Part shown: positions 1 through 8,606 of the stretch, piece after piece
How the letters are laid out: every line of letters starts with the position of its first letter
Numbering within the stretch: the first letter of the stretch is position 1
Assembly: GCF_041052385.1 (NCBI RefSeq)
Contig: NZ_CP163439.1
Location: 7,367,001 to 7,431,000 of the forward strand
Direction: 5' to 3'
Source: Streptomyces sp. R28
GTDB lineage: Bacteria > Actinomycetota > Actinomycetes > Streptomycetales > Streptomycetaceae
DNA: 64,000 bases
Program-made: the position numbers and the translations under genes
Notes under the pieces: generated by a model
What the model was told of the DNA's origin: nothing
Database searches by the model: none
Seen by the model: only the letters and a program-made list of their open reading frames with translations

Positions 1-2
1 TG

Positions 3-2939
3 CCCCGCCGGCCGTCCTTCGGCGCCGGCAAGGGGTTCGTCCGCCAACTCGTCCTAGCCCTGGTGTGCGCGGGATACGCCGTCGGTTCCGCGGTCGGCTG
101 GGGCTCGGACCAAGTCGCGCTGATCATGGGCGACTTCGGGCTGGCCGCCGCAGCCGGCGTCGCCGCCGTGTCCTGCTTCCGCTACGCCCGCAGCCGCCGT
201 ATCCGGTTCCGGCCGGCCTGGCTGCTGTTCGCCCTCTCCTCCGCCATGGCGGCCCTCGGCAACCTGGTCTGGGGGTGGTACGAGGTCGTCCTGGAGCTGC
301 CCGTGCCCAGCCCCTCCTACGCCGACGGGTTCTTCCTGTGCTTCGCGCCGCCCGCCATCGTGGGACTCCTGGTGCTCGCCAAGCGGCCGGTGACGAAGGC
401 CGGCTGGGTCTGCCTCGGGCTGGACGCCTGGCTGATCGGCGGCTCGCTGCTGACCCTGGCGTGGAGCCTCGCCCTCGCCCAGGCGGCCAAGATCGACTCG
501 AGCGGGGGAGCGAGCGTGGCGCACACCGCGCTCTCGCTCGCCTACCCGCTGCTCGACATCGCCCTGGTCAGCATGGTGCTCGCGCTGCACTTCCGCCGCT
601 CGTCGGCAAACCGCACCGCGGTCAACACCGCGATCGGCGCGCTCGCCCTGACCGTGATGTGCGACGCCTTGTTCACCTCGCCGCTGCTGCACAACAGCTA
701 TCGCTCCGGCCAGCTGCTCGACGCGGGCTGGTTCGCCGGCTCGCTGCTCCTGGCCTACGCCCCGTGGGCCGCACCGCGGAACGGAGAGAGCGAACGGCAG
801 GACGGGTCGGGGCACACGCGCGTGGTGCACGAGCACCTGCCCGGACAGCGCGGCGGAAGCCATCACCACACGCCCGCGCAGGGAGGTGAGCACAGCCGGT
901 ACCCGGTCAACCGGCCGACCGCCGGCACCCTGGCCGCGCTCACGCCGTACCTCGCCGCCGCCGTCTGCACCCTGGGGATCCTCTACAACGTCCTCAACGG
1001 CCGCAGCGTCGACCGCGTGGTGCTCATCACCGGTGGCACGGTCGTGCTCGCCCTCGTGGTGCGTCAGGGCATCATGCTGCTCGACAACATCACCCTCACC
1101 CAGGAACTGGCGCAGAAGGAGAACCACTTCCGCTCCCTGGTGCAGGGCTCCAGCGACGTCATCATGATCGCCGCGCCCAGTGGCATGCTCCGGTACGTCT
1201 CCCCGGCCGCCGCCGGGGTCTACGGCCGCACCGCCGAGGACCTGGTGGGTACGGAACTGGCCAATCTCATCCACCCGGAGGACCTGGGCTGCGTGGTGCA
1301 CGAGGTGCGCCGCTTCCTCGCCGCCAGCCCACTCGAGGAACCCACTACGCGCATCGAGTGCCGCTTCCGGTCCGGCGAGGACAGGTGGCTGAACGTCGAG
1401 TCGACCGTCAACCGGCACCACGGCGGCCTCATCTTCAACAGCCGGGACGTGACCGAAAGAGTGCGCCTGCAGGCGCAGCTCCAGCACAACGCCGAACACG
1501 ACCCGCTCACCGACCTGCCCAACCGCGCGCTGTTCACCAAGCGTGTGCAGCAGGCCCTGTCCGGCCGGCGCGCCTCCGACCGAGGCATCGCCCTGCGCAA
1601 CACGGCCGTCCTCTTCATCGACCTCGACGGCTTCAAGGGCGTCAACGACACGATCGGACACCAGGCCGGGGACGAGTTGCTCGTCCAGGCCGCCCGCAGG
1701 CTCCAGGAGGCGGTCCGGGGCGGGGACACCGCGTCCCGGCTGGGCGGCGACGAGTTCGCGGCCCTGATCGCCGGGGACAACACCCGCGACCGCACCGCCC
1801 GCGAAGGCCACATCGTAGAGCTCGCCGACCGGCTCAGAGGGACGCTGTCGCAGCCGTACCTCATCGACGGCAACGATGTCCGTGTCAACGCCTCCATCGG
1901 CGTCGCCTTCGCCGAGCCGGGTCTCGGCGCGGGTGAGCTGCTGCGCAACGCCGACCTGGCCATGTACCGCGCCAAGGCGGGCGGCAAGGGCCGCGTCGAG
2001 CTGTACAAGCCGCAGATGCAGCAGGACGTCGTACGCAAGGCGGAGCTGGCCACGCGCCTGCGTGCCGCGCTGCACGACGGCGAGTTCGCGCTGCTGCACC
2101 AGCCGGTGGTCCGTCTGGAGGACGGCCGGATCACATCGGTCGCCACCCAGGCGCGCTGGCGGTCCTCGCAAGGGGTGCTGTTCACGCCCGCCGAGTTCCT
2201 GCGGGTGGCCGAGGACAGCGACAAGACCGCCGAGCTGGGCCGCTGGATGCTGGAGGAGGCCGTCGAGCAGGCCGCCGAACGCGCCGCGACCGGGCTCGCC
2301 GTCCCCGTCGCCGTCCGGGTGGGCGCGCGTCGGCTGCTGGACCGGTCGATGCCGCTCGGCTCGATCGAGGCGCTGCTGACCCGGCACGGGCTGCCGTCCG
2401 GGTCGCTGATCATCGAGCTGTCCGACCTCGACCCCCGTGTCTCGCTGGACGAACTGGAGCGCCGCCTGAGCGGCCTGCGCAGACTCGGCGTCCGGATCGC
2501 CCTGGACGGCTTCGGCAGCGGATACGCGGCGCTCACGGCCCTGCGCCGGCTTCCCGTCGACGTACTCAGGCTCGACCGCGGTCTGGTCGAGGGAGTCGTC
2601 GAGTCCGCGCGGCTGCACAAGATCACCGGTGGGCTGCTGCGGATCGCCGGCGACCTCGGGCTGCAGTCCGTGGCCGACGGCGTGGACCTGCCGGAGCAGG
2701 TCGTCGCACTGCGCGCGATGGGGTGCACGCACGGGCAGGGCATGGCGTTCTCCGGTCCGCTGGACGAGTACCGGCTGCGCCGGGCGCTCAGTTCCGGCCA
2801 CTATCCGGTGCCGCACGGGCCGGCGGAGCCCGCGTTCGCGGGTGGCGGCGCGGGGGTGTACACCGGTGGTGTGACCGCTGTTCTCGGAGGCGGCAGTGCC
2901 CATCGCTCACATAATGAGACTCCCGTCCCACCCACTTGA
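3..2939 (+). CDS. Membrane PAS-GGDEF-EAL cyclic-di-GMP protein (5' end outside window)
   Basis: The frame is open to the window edge, so the true start lies upstream; residue numbers here count from a GTG at 63. Residues about 1-345 carry seven or eight hydrophobic membrane segments. A PAS domain follows (about 355-460), then a GGDEF domain with intact GGDEF at 561-565 and an RGGD inhibitory site just upstream, so diguanylate cyclase activity with product inhibition is expected. The C-terminal EAL domain (about 660-905) looks catalytically dead: the E-A-L positions read A694-T695-Q696, the usual DDFG is D815-G-F-G, and the late conserved Glu is D872. It may therefore sense c-di-GMP rather than hydrolyse it. 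From memory S. coelicolor has a similar protein next to ilvB. The stop overlaps the ilvB leader region. Confidence 0.9.
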   Translation, partial: PRRPSFGAGKGFVRQLVLALVCAGYAVGSAVGWGSDQVALIMGDFGLAAAAGVAAVSCFRYARSRRIRFRPAWLLFALSSAMAALGNLVWGWYEVVLELPVPSPSYADGFFLCFAPPAIVGLLVLAKRPVTKAGWVCLGLDAWLIGGSLLTLAWSLALAQAAKIDSSGGASVAHTALSLAYPLLDIALVSMVLALHFRRSSANRTAVNTAIGALALTVMCDALFTSPLLHNSYRSGQLLDAGWFAGSLLLAYAPWAAPRNGESERQDGSGHTRVVHEHLPGQRGGSHHHTPAQGGEHSRYPVNRPTAGTLAALTPYLAAAVCTLGILYNVLNGRSVDRVVLITGGTVVLALVVRQGIMLLDNITLTQELAQKENHFRSLVQGSSDVIMIAAPSGMLRYVSPAAAGVYGRTAEDLVGTELANLIHPEDLGCVVHEVRRFLAASPLEEPTTRIECRFRSGEDRWLNVESTVNRHHGGLIFNSRDVTERVRLQAQLQHNAEHDPLTDLPNRALFTKRVQQALSGRRASDRGIALRNTAVLFIDLDGFKGVNDTIGHQAGDELLVQAARRLQEAVRGGDTASRLGGDEFAALIAGDNTRDRTAREGHIVELADRLRGTLSQPYLIDGNDVRVNASIGVAFAEPGLGAGELLRNADLAMYRAKAGGKGRVELYKPQMQQDVVRKAELATRLRAALHDGEFALLHQPVVRLEDGRITSVATQARWRSSQGVLFTPAEFLRVAEDSDKTAELGRWMLEEAVEQAAERAATGLAVPVAVRVGARRLLDRSMPLGSIEALLTRHGLPSGSLIIELSDLDPRVSLDELERRLSGLRRLGVRIALDGFGSGYAALTALRRLPVDVLRLDRGLVEGVVESARLHKITGGLLRIAGDLGLQSVADGVDLPEQVVALRAMGCTHGQGMAFSGPLDEYRLRRALSSGHYPVPHGPAEPAFAGGGAGVYTGGVTAVLGGGSAHRSHNETPVPPT

Positions 2940-2946
2940 CAGTGGG
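2931..2946. repeat. Perfect inverted repeat at the start of the ilvB leader
   Basis: CCCACT-TGAC-AGTGGG, six-base arms with a four-base centre, spans the stop codon of the GGDEF/EAL gene. A CATAAT at 2910-2915 just upstream could be the -10 of the ilvB promoter, which would place this hairpin at the very 5' end of the leader RNA. It could equally be an operator. No -35 is obvious, so the promoter assignment is weak. Confidence 0.4.
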
Positions 2947-2972
2947 TGTGCGCCGGGGGGAGGGTCAGTGCC

Positions 2973-3014
2973 ATGCGCACCCGAATTCTCGTACTTGGAA
3001 AGCGCGTCGGCTGA
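2973..3014 (+). CDS. ilvB leader peptide (13 aa) for attenuation
   Basis: A short frame with a good ribosome site (GGGGGGAGGG about nine bases upstream) encodes MRTRILVLGKRVG. It has a run Ile-Leu-Val-Leu and a further Val, so five of 13 codons specify the end products of the ilv pathway. It lies about 55 nt before an intrinsic terminator and about 170 nt before ilvB. This is the classic arrangement for ribosome-mediated attenuation: starvation for branched-chain aminoacyl-tRNA stalls the ribosome on the ILVL run. Attenuation of ilvB has been predicted for actinobacteria; the assignment here is from sequence only. Confidence 0.8.
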   Translation: MRTRILVLGKRVG

Positions 3015-3068
3015 AGCTGGTGACGTCCGGACAGACCCGGAACTCCCAGCCTCCACACCCGGCGCGCT

Positions 3069-3103
3069 CCCCTCGCTTGCCTTATGGCACGAGGGGTTTT
3101 TTG
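3069..3103 (+). terminator. ilvB attenuator (intrinsic terminator in the leader)
   Basis: The stem CCCCTCG / CGAGGGG (3069-3075 with 3090-3096), extended by an inner TGCC/GGCA pair, is followed at once by six T residues (3097-3102). A competing pairing is possible between GCGCGTCGG at 3003-3011, inside the leader peptide gene, and CCGGCGCGC at 3059-3067, immediately before the terminator stem. Confidence 0.8.
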
Positions 3104-3182
3104 TTGCACAGGCGCGAGTCGTGCAGCACCGAAACTCCGCCCAAACCTCGCAAAAACCCTCAGCATCGAGAAGAGAATGCCG

Positions 3183-5033
3183 ATGACCGAGCAGGCCACC
3201 GGGGCCCATCACCCGCAGCCGCGGCCCCGATCCGGAGGACACCAGTCCGCCCCCGAGCACGTCACGGGTGCGCAGTCCCTCATCCGCTCTCTCGAGGAGG
3301 TCGGGGCCGACACGGTATTCGGCATTCCCGGCGGTGCGATCCTTCCGGCGTACGACCCGCTGATGGATTCCACCAAGGTCCGCCACGTCCTGGTCCGCCA
3401 CGAGCAGGGCGCCGGCCACGCCGCCACCGGTTACGCGCAGGCCACCGGCAGGGTCGGCGTCTGCATGGCGACCTCCGGCCCCGGTGCGACCAACCTGGTG
3501 ACGCCGATCGCGGACGCCCACATGGACTCGGTGCCGCTCGTGGCGATCACCGGGCAGGTGGCCTCCAAGGCGATCGGTACGGACGCCTTCCAGGAGGCGG
3601 ACATCGTCGGCATCACGATGCCGATCACCAAGCACAACTTCCTGGTCACCAAGGCCGAGGACATCCCGCGGATCATCGCGCAGGCGTTCCACATCGCCTC
3701 CACCGGCCGCCCCGGCCCGGTCCTGGTCGACATCGCCAAGGACGCCCTCCAGGCGCAGACCACCTTCTCCTGGCCGCCCACCATGGACCTGCCCGGCTAC
3801 CGGCCCGTCACCAAGCCGCACGCCAAGCAGATCCGCGAGGCCGCCAAGCTGATCACCGCCGCCAAGCGGCCCGTCCTCTACGTCGGCGGAGGCGTCATCA
3901 AGGCCGGCGCCACCGCCGAGCTGAAGGTCCTCGCCGAACTCACCGGAGCGCCCGTCACCACCACCCTGATGGCGCTCGGCGCATTCCCCGACAGCCACCC
4001 GCTGCACGTGGGAATGCCGGGCATGCACGGTGCGGTCACCGCCGTCACCGCGCTGCAGAAGGCCGACCTGATCGTCGCCCTCGGAGCCCGCTTCGACGAC
4101 CGCGTCACCGGCAAGCTGGACAGCTTCGCCCCGTACGCCAAGATCGTCCACGCCGACATCGACCCGGCCGAGATCGGCAAGAACCGCGCCGCCGACGTGC
4201 CGATCGTCGGTGACGCCCGCGAGGTCATCGCCGACCTGGTCCAGGCCGTCCAGAAGGAGCACGCCGAGGGCCACCAGGGCGACTACAGCGCCTGGTGGAA
4301 GGACCTCAGCCGCTGGCGCGACACCTACCCGCTCGGCTACGACCAGCCCGAGGACGGCTCGCTGTCCCCGCAGCACGTCATCGAGCGGATCGGCCAACTC
4401 GCCCCGGAGGGCACGATCTTCGCGGCGGGCGTCGGCCAGCACCAGATGTGGGCCGCGCACTTCGTGCAGTACGAGAAGCCCGCCACCTGGCTGAACTCCG
4501 GCGGCGCCGGAACCATGGGCTACGCGGTCCCGGCCGCGATGGGCGCCAAGGCCGGCGCGCCGGACAAGGCGGTCTGGGCGATCGACGGCGACGGCTGCTT
4601 CCAGATGACCAATCAGGAACTGACCACCTGCGCCCTGAACAACATCCCGATCAAGGTCGCCATCATCAACAACGGCGCCCTCGGGATGGTCCGCCAGTGG
4701 CAGACCCTCTTCTACAACCAGCGCTACTCCAACACCGTGCTGCACTCCGGCCCCGAGGCCGACGGCAAGCAGCCGAGCGCCGGCACCCGCGTCCCCGACT
4801 TCGTGAAGCTGTCGGAGGCCATGGGCTGCTACGCGATCCGCTGCGAGTCGCCGGAGGACCTCGACAAGGTCATCGAAGAGGCGAACTCCATCAACGACCG
4901 CCCGGTCGTCATCGACTTCATCGTCCACGAGGACGCGATGGTGTGGCCGATGGTCGCCGCCGGCACCTCCAACGACGAGATCATGGCCGCTCGGGACGTC
5001 CGCCCCGACTTCGGCGACAACGAAGACGACTGA
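3183..5033 (+). CDS. ilvB: Acetolactate synthase large subunit
   Basis: Thiamine-diphosphate enzyme condensing two pyruvates, or pyruvate with 2-oxobutyrate, to acetolactate or acetohydroxybutyrate, the first common step to valine, leucine and isoleucine. The 616-residue protein has the catalytic Glu in VRHEQGAGH (E74), the FAD-binding middle domain and the diphosphate motif GDGCFQMTNQE (D470 to N477). Start chosen at ATG 3183 (MTEQATG) because the purine-rich GAAGAG lies about seven bases upstream. ATG 3177 is two codons earlier, and the frame opens as early as 3084, but that would overlap the attenuator. ilvN follows 21 nt downstream, consistent with an ilvBN holoenzyme operon controlled by the upstream leader. 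Confidence 0.96.
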   Translation: MTEQATGAHHPQPRPRSGGHQSAPEHVTGAQSLIRSLEEVGADTVFGIPGGAILPAYDPLMDSTKVRHVLVRHEQGAGHAATGYAQATGRVGVCMATSGPGATNLVTPIADAHMDSVPLVAITGQVASKAIGTDAFQEADIVGITMPITKHNFLVTKAEDIPRIIAQAFHIASTGRPGPVLVDIAKDALQAQTTFSWPPTMDLPGYRPVTKPHAKQIREAAKLITAAKRPVLYVGGGVIKAGATAELKVLAELTGAPVTTTLMALGAFPDSHPLHVGMPGMHGAVTAVTALQKADLIVALGARFDDRVTGKLDSFAPYAKIVHADIDPAEIGKNRAADVPIVGDAREVIADLVQAVQKEHAEGHQGDYSAWWKDLSRWRDTYPLGYDQPEDGSLSPQHVIERIGQLAPEGTIFAAGVGQHQMWAAHFVQYEKPATWLNSGGAGTMGYAVPAAMGAKAGAPDKAVWAIDGDGCFQMTNQELTTCALNNIPIKVAIINNGALGMVRQWQTLFYNQRYSNTVLHSGPEADGKQPSAGTRVPDFVKLSEAMGCYAIRCESPEDLDKVIEEANSINDRPVVIDFIVHEDAMVWPMVAAGTSNDEIMAARDVRPDFGDNEDD

Positions 5034-5054
5034 GCGAGGAAGAGCAAAGAGATC

Positions 5055-5579
5055 ATGTCCAAGCACACGCTCTCCGTCCTGGTGGAGAACACCCCGGGCA
5101 TCCTCGCCCGGATCGCCGCCCTGTTCTCCCGCCGCGGCTTCAACATCGACTCGCTCGCGGTCGGCGTCACCGAGCACCCCGACATCTCCCGCATCACCAT
5201 CGTCGTGGGCGTGGAGGATCTGCCGCTGGAGCAGGTGACCAAGCAGCTCAACAAGCTGGTCAACGTGCTGAAGATCGTCGAGCTGGAGCCGGGTTCGGCC
5301 GTTCAGCGCGAACTCGTTCTGGTGAAGGTGCGCGCCGACAACGAGACGCGCTCCCAGATCGTCGAGATCGTCCAGCTGTTCCGCGCCAAGACCGTCGACG
5401 TCTCCCCGGAGGCCGTGACGATCGAGGCCACCGGCAGCAGCGAGAAGCTGTCGGCCATGCTGAAGATGCTGGAGCCGTACGGCATCAAGGAGCTCGTCCA
5501 GTCCGGCACGATCGCGATCGGACGCGGTGCGCGTTCGATCACGGACCGGTCGCTGCGCGCCCTCGACCGCTCGGCCTGA
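5055..5579 (+). CDS. ilvN: Acetolactate synthase small (regulatory) subunit
   Basis: 174 residues. An N-terminal ACT domain (about residues 3-75, starting HTLSVLVENTPGILARIA) is followed by the C-terminal ACT-like domain of IlvN/IlvH. It activates the large subunit and gives feedback inhibition, mainly by valine. It starts 21 nt after the ilvB stop with a purine-rich GAGGAAGAGCAAAGAG stretch ahead of ATG 5055, so it is co-transcribed with ilvB. Length and full-length motifs are normal for the family. Confidence 0.96.
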   Translation: MSKHTLSVLVENTPGILARIAALFSRRGFNIDSLAVGVTEHPDISRITIVVGVEDLPLEQVTKQLNKLVNVLKIVELEPGSAVQRELVLVKVRADNETRSQIVEIVQLFRAKTVDVSPEAVTIEATGSSEKLSAMLKMLEPYGIKELVQSGTIAIGRGARSITDRSLRALDRSA

Positions 5580-5640
5580 GTTCCGTACGGCTCGTCGCGG
5601 GCCTGCGGACGAGCAACTCGTAGAAGATTCACGTACGACC

Positions 5641-5680
5641 GGAATCGGGCGGTCGGCACCGCACCGGCCGCCCGCATTCC
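5641..5680 (+). terminator. Hairpin between ilvN and ilvC
   Basis: GGAAT-C-GGGCGG pairs with CCGCCC-GC-ATTCC, eleven base pairs with small bulges around a 15-nt loop. There is no T tract. It may be a partial terminator or an RNA processing/stability element separating ilvBN from ilvC, which lies 75 nt downstream. Confidence 0.4.
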
Positions 5681-5755
5681 GAGACCCCGAGACCTCCCTC
5701 ACCCCCGCCGTCATACGGTGGGACGCAACACCTGCACACAAGGAGAGAACCCAAA

Positions 5756-6754
5756 GTGGCCGAGCTGTTCTACGACGCCGACGCCGACCTGTCCATCATC
5801 CAGGGCCGCAAGGTCGCGGTCATCGGTTACGGCAGCCAGGGCCACGCCCACGCGCTGTCGCTCCGTGACTCGGGTGTCGACGTCCGCGTCGGTCTGCACG
5901 AGGGCTCCAAGTCCAAGGCGAAGGCCGAGGAGCAGGGCCTGCGCGTGGTGACGCCGTCGGAGGCCGCCGCCGAGGCCGACGTCATCATGATCCTCGTCCC
6001 GGACCCGATCCAGGCCCAGGTCTACGAGGACCACATCAAGGACAACCTGAAGGACGGCGACGCGCTGTTCTTCGGCCACGGCCTGAACATCCGCTTCGGC
6101 TTCATCAAGCCCCCGGCCGGCGTCGACGTCTGCATGGTCGCCCCGAAGGGCCCGGGCCACCTGGTCCGCCGCCAGTACGAGGAGGGCCGCGGCGTTCCCT
6201 GCATCGCCGCCGTCGAGCAGGACGCCACCGGCAACGCCTTCGCGCTGGCCCTGTCGTACGCCAAGGGCATCGGCGGCACCCGCGCCGGCGTCATCAAGAC
6301 GACCTTCACCGAGGAGACCGAGACCGACCTGTTCGGTGAGCAGGCCGTTCTCTGTGGTGGCACCGCCGCCCTGGTGAAGGCCGGGTTCGAGACGCTGACC
6401 GAGGCCGGCTACCAGCCGGAGATCGCGTACTTCGAGTGCCTGCACGAGCTGAAGCTGATCGTGGACCTCATGTACGAGGGCGGCCTGGAGAAGATGCGCT
6501 GGTCGATCTCCGAGACCGCCGAGTGGGGCGACTACGTCACCGGTCCGCGGATCATCACCGACGCCACCAAGGCCGAGATGAAGAAGGTCCTCGCCGAGAT
6601 CCAGGACGGCACCTTCGCCCAGGCCTGGATGGACGAGTACCACGGCGGTCTGAAGAAGTACAACGAGTACAAGCAGCAGGACTCCGAGCACCTGCTGGAG
6701 ACCACCGGCAAGGAGCTGCGCAAGCTCATGAGCTGGGTGAACGAGGAGGCGTAA
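5756..6754 (+). CDS. ilvC: Ketol-acid reductoisomerase (class I)
   Basis: Isomerises and reduces acetolactate or acetohydroxybutyrate using NAD(P)H and Mg2+, the second step of branched-chain amino acid synthesis. 332 residues, normal for the short class I form. The Rossmann fingerprint GYGSQGHAH lies at residues 24-32, and the following loop has the Ser pair (GSKSKAK) typical of NADPH use. The C-terminal helical domain retains the metal-binding acidic residues (ETETDLFGEQ, CLHELKLIVDL). Start is GTG 5756 preceded by AAGGAGAG. The 176-nt gap after ilvN holds a hairpin, so both read-through from ilvBN and a separate promoter are possible. Confidence 0.96.
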   Translation: MAELFYDADADLSIIQGRKVAVIGYGSQGHAHALSLRDSGVDVRVGLHEGSKSKAKAEEQGLRVVTPSEAAAEADVIMILVPDPIQAQVYEDHIKDNLKDGDALFFGHGLNIRFGFIKPPAGVDVCMVAPKGPGHLVRRQYEEGRGVPCIAAVEQDATGNAFALALSYAKGIGGTRAGVIKTTFTEETETDLFGEQAVLCGGTAALVKAGFETLTEAGYQPEIAYFECLHELKLIVDLMYEGGLEKMRWSISETAEWGDYVTGPRIITDATKAEMKKVLAEIQDGTFAQAWMDEYHGGLKKYNEYKQQDSEHLLETTGKELRKLMSWVNEEA

Positions 6755-6765
6755 GCCTCACGTCC

Positions 6766-6797
6766 GTGGCGGTACCCTCGACTGGGGGTACCGCCAC
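6766..6797 (+). terminator. Strong stem-loop after ilvC
   Basis: A perfect 12-bp stem (GTGGCGGTACCC with GGGTACCGCCAC) and an 8-nt loop begin 11 nt after the ilvC stop. There is no long T tract, as is common for Streptomyces terminators. It probably ends the ilv transcript. The remaining sequence to serA holds a possible -10, TACACT at 6896-6901. Confidence 0.7.
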
Positions 6798-7013
6798 GGG
6801 ACTTTGCCCCGGACCCACGGAGACCCCTTACAAAATGGCGTTTCTCGTCCGGGTGATCCTTCCGCAGAGGCGCAAGACGCCCTCCGCCGCGCCACTACAC
6901 TGGCGCACAACATTCGCGTCAGGCCCACAGCGTCGTGCGTCTCCACGCGGCTAGCCCCTCCACCGCCAGCGGCCGTCGGGACGGCCGTCCGCAATGGACA
7001 TGTGAGGACTCAC

Positions 7014-8603
7014 GTGAGCTCGAAACCCGTCGTACTCATCGCTGAAGAGCTTTCGCCCGCGACCGTGGACGCACTTGGCCCGGACTTCGAGATCCGGCAC
7101 TGCAACGGCGCCGACCGGGCCGAACTGCTCCCGGCCATCGCCGACGTGGACGCGATCCTGATCCGCTCCGCCACCAAGGTCGACGCCGAGGCGATCGCCG
7201 CCGCCAAGAAGCTCAAGGTCGTCGCGCGAGCCGGCGTCGGCCTCGACAACGTCGACGTCTCCGCCGCCACCAAGGCCGGCGTGATGGTCGTCAACGCCCC
7301 CACCTCGAACATCGTGACCGCCGCCGAGCTGGCCTGCGGTCTCCTCGTAGCCACCGCCCGCCACATTCCGCAGGCCAACGCCGCGCTGAAGAACGGCGAG
7401 TGGAAGCGCAGCAAGTACACGGGTGTGGAGCTCGCCGAGAAGACCCTCGGTGTCGTCGGTCTGGGCCGTATCGGTGCGCTGGTCGCCCAGCGCATGTCCG
7501 GCTTCGGCATGAAGGTCGTGGCCTACGACCCCTACATCCAGCCCGCCCGCGCCGCCCAGATGGGCGTCAAGGTGCTGTCGCTGGACGAGCTGCTCGAGGT
7601 CTCCGACTTCATCACCGTCCACCTGCCCAAGACGCCCGAGACCGTCGGCCTCATCGGCGACGAGGCGCTGCGCAAGGTCAAGCCCAGCGTGCGCATCGTC
7701 AATGCCGCCCGCGGCGGGATCGTCGACGAGGAGGCGCTGTACTCCGCCCTCAAGGAGGGCCGGGTCGCCGGCGCCGGTCTCGACGTGTACGCGAAGGAGC
7801 CCTGCACGGACTCCCCGCTGTTCGAGTTCGACCAGGTCGTCGCCACTCCGCACCTCGGTGCCTCCACCGACGAGGCGCAGGAGAAGGCCGGTATCGCCGT
7901 CGCCCGCTCGGTGCGTCTCGCCCTCGCCGGTGAGCTCGTGCCGGACGCGGTGAACGTCCAGGGCGGCGTCATCGCCGAGGACGTCAAGCCGGGTCTGCCG
8001 CTCGCCGAGCGCCTGGGCCGGATCTTCACGGCGCTCGCCGGTGAGGTCGCGGTCCGCCTCGACGTCGAGGTGTACGGCGAGATCACCCAGCACGACGTGA
8101 AGGTGCTGGAGCTCAGCGCCCTCAAGGGTGTCTTCGAGGACGTCGTCGACGAGACGGTGTCGTACGTCAACGCCCCGCTGTTCGCCCAGGAGCGCGGCGT
8201 CGAGGTGCGGCTGACGACCAGCTCGGAGGCCACCGACCACCGCAACGTGGTCACCGTGCGCGGCACGCTCGCGGACGGCGAGGAGGTGTCGGTCTCCGGC
8301 ACGCTGGCCGGCCCGAAGCACCTGCAGAAGATCGTCGCGGTCGGCGACTACGACGTCGACCTCGCGCTCGCCGACCACATGGCCGTCCTGAAGTACGAGG
8401 ACCGTCCGGGTGTCGTCGGCACCGTCGGCCGCATCTTCGGCGAGGCCGGCATCAACATCGCCGGCATGCAGGTCTCGCGTGCCGTCGCCGGTGGCGAGGC
8501 GCTGGCCGTCCTGACCGTTGACGACACGGTGCCCCTCGGGGTGCTGACGGAGGTCGCCGAGGAGATCGGGGCGACGTCCGCCCGTGCGGTGAACCTGGTC
8601 TGA
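7014..8603 (+). CDS. serA: D-3-phosphoglycerate dehydrogenase
   Basis: Oxidises 3-phosphoglycerate to 3-phosphohydroxypyruvate, the first step of serine synthesis. The 529-residue length is that of the long actinobacterial type. Order: substrate/NAD domain with GLGRIGALVAQRM, the dehydrogenase signature around HLPKTPET and NAARGGIVDE, an allosteric-substrate-binding domain (about 315-450) and a C-terminal ACT domain (YEDRPGVVGTVGRIFGEAG) for serine feedback. GTG 7014 is chosen because GAGGA lies six bases upstream and the protein then starts MSSKPVVLIAEE as in relatives; the frame is open from 6804, but that part has no family similarity. The stop lies 3 nt from the stop of the convergent MFS gene. 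Confidence 0.95.
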   Translation: MSSKPVVLIAEELSPATVDALGPDFEIRHCNGADRAELLPAIADVDAILIRSATKVDAEAIAAAKKLKVVARAGVGLDNVDVSAATKAGVMVVNAPTSNIVTAAELACGLLVATARHIPQANAALKNGEWKRSKYTGVELAEKTLGVVGLGRIGALVAQRMSGFGMKVVAYDPYIQPARAAQMGVKVLSLDELLEVSDFITVHLPKTPETVGLIGDEALRKVKPSVRIVNAARGGIVDEEALYSALKEGRVAGAGLDVYAKEPCTDSPLFEFDQVVATPHLGASTDEAQEKAGIAVARSVRLALAGELVPDAVNVQGGVIAEDVKPGLPLAERLGRIFTALAGEVAVRLDVEVYGEITQHDVKVLELSALKGVFEDVVDETVSYVNAPLFAQERGVEVRLTTSSEATDHRNVVTVRGTLADGEEVSVSGTLAGPKHLQKIVAVGDYDVDLALADHMAVLKYEDRPGVVGTVGRIFGEAGINIAGMQVSRAVAGGEALAVLTVDDTVPLGVLTEVAEEIGATSARAVNLV

Positions 8604-8606
8604 GTT

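Noticed and set aside
54..2903. Long open frame on the minus strand opposite the GGDEF/EAL gene
   Set aside because: High GC leaves few stops; the protein has no domain or membrane pattern and the plus-strand frame has clear PAS, GGDEF and EAL motifs.
3084..3182. N-terminal extension of ilvB from ATG 3084
   Set aside because: It would start inside the attenuator hairpin and adds residues without family similarity.
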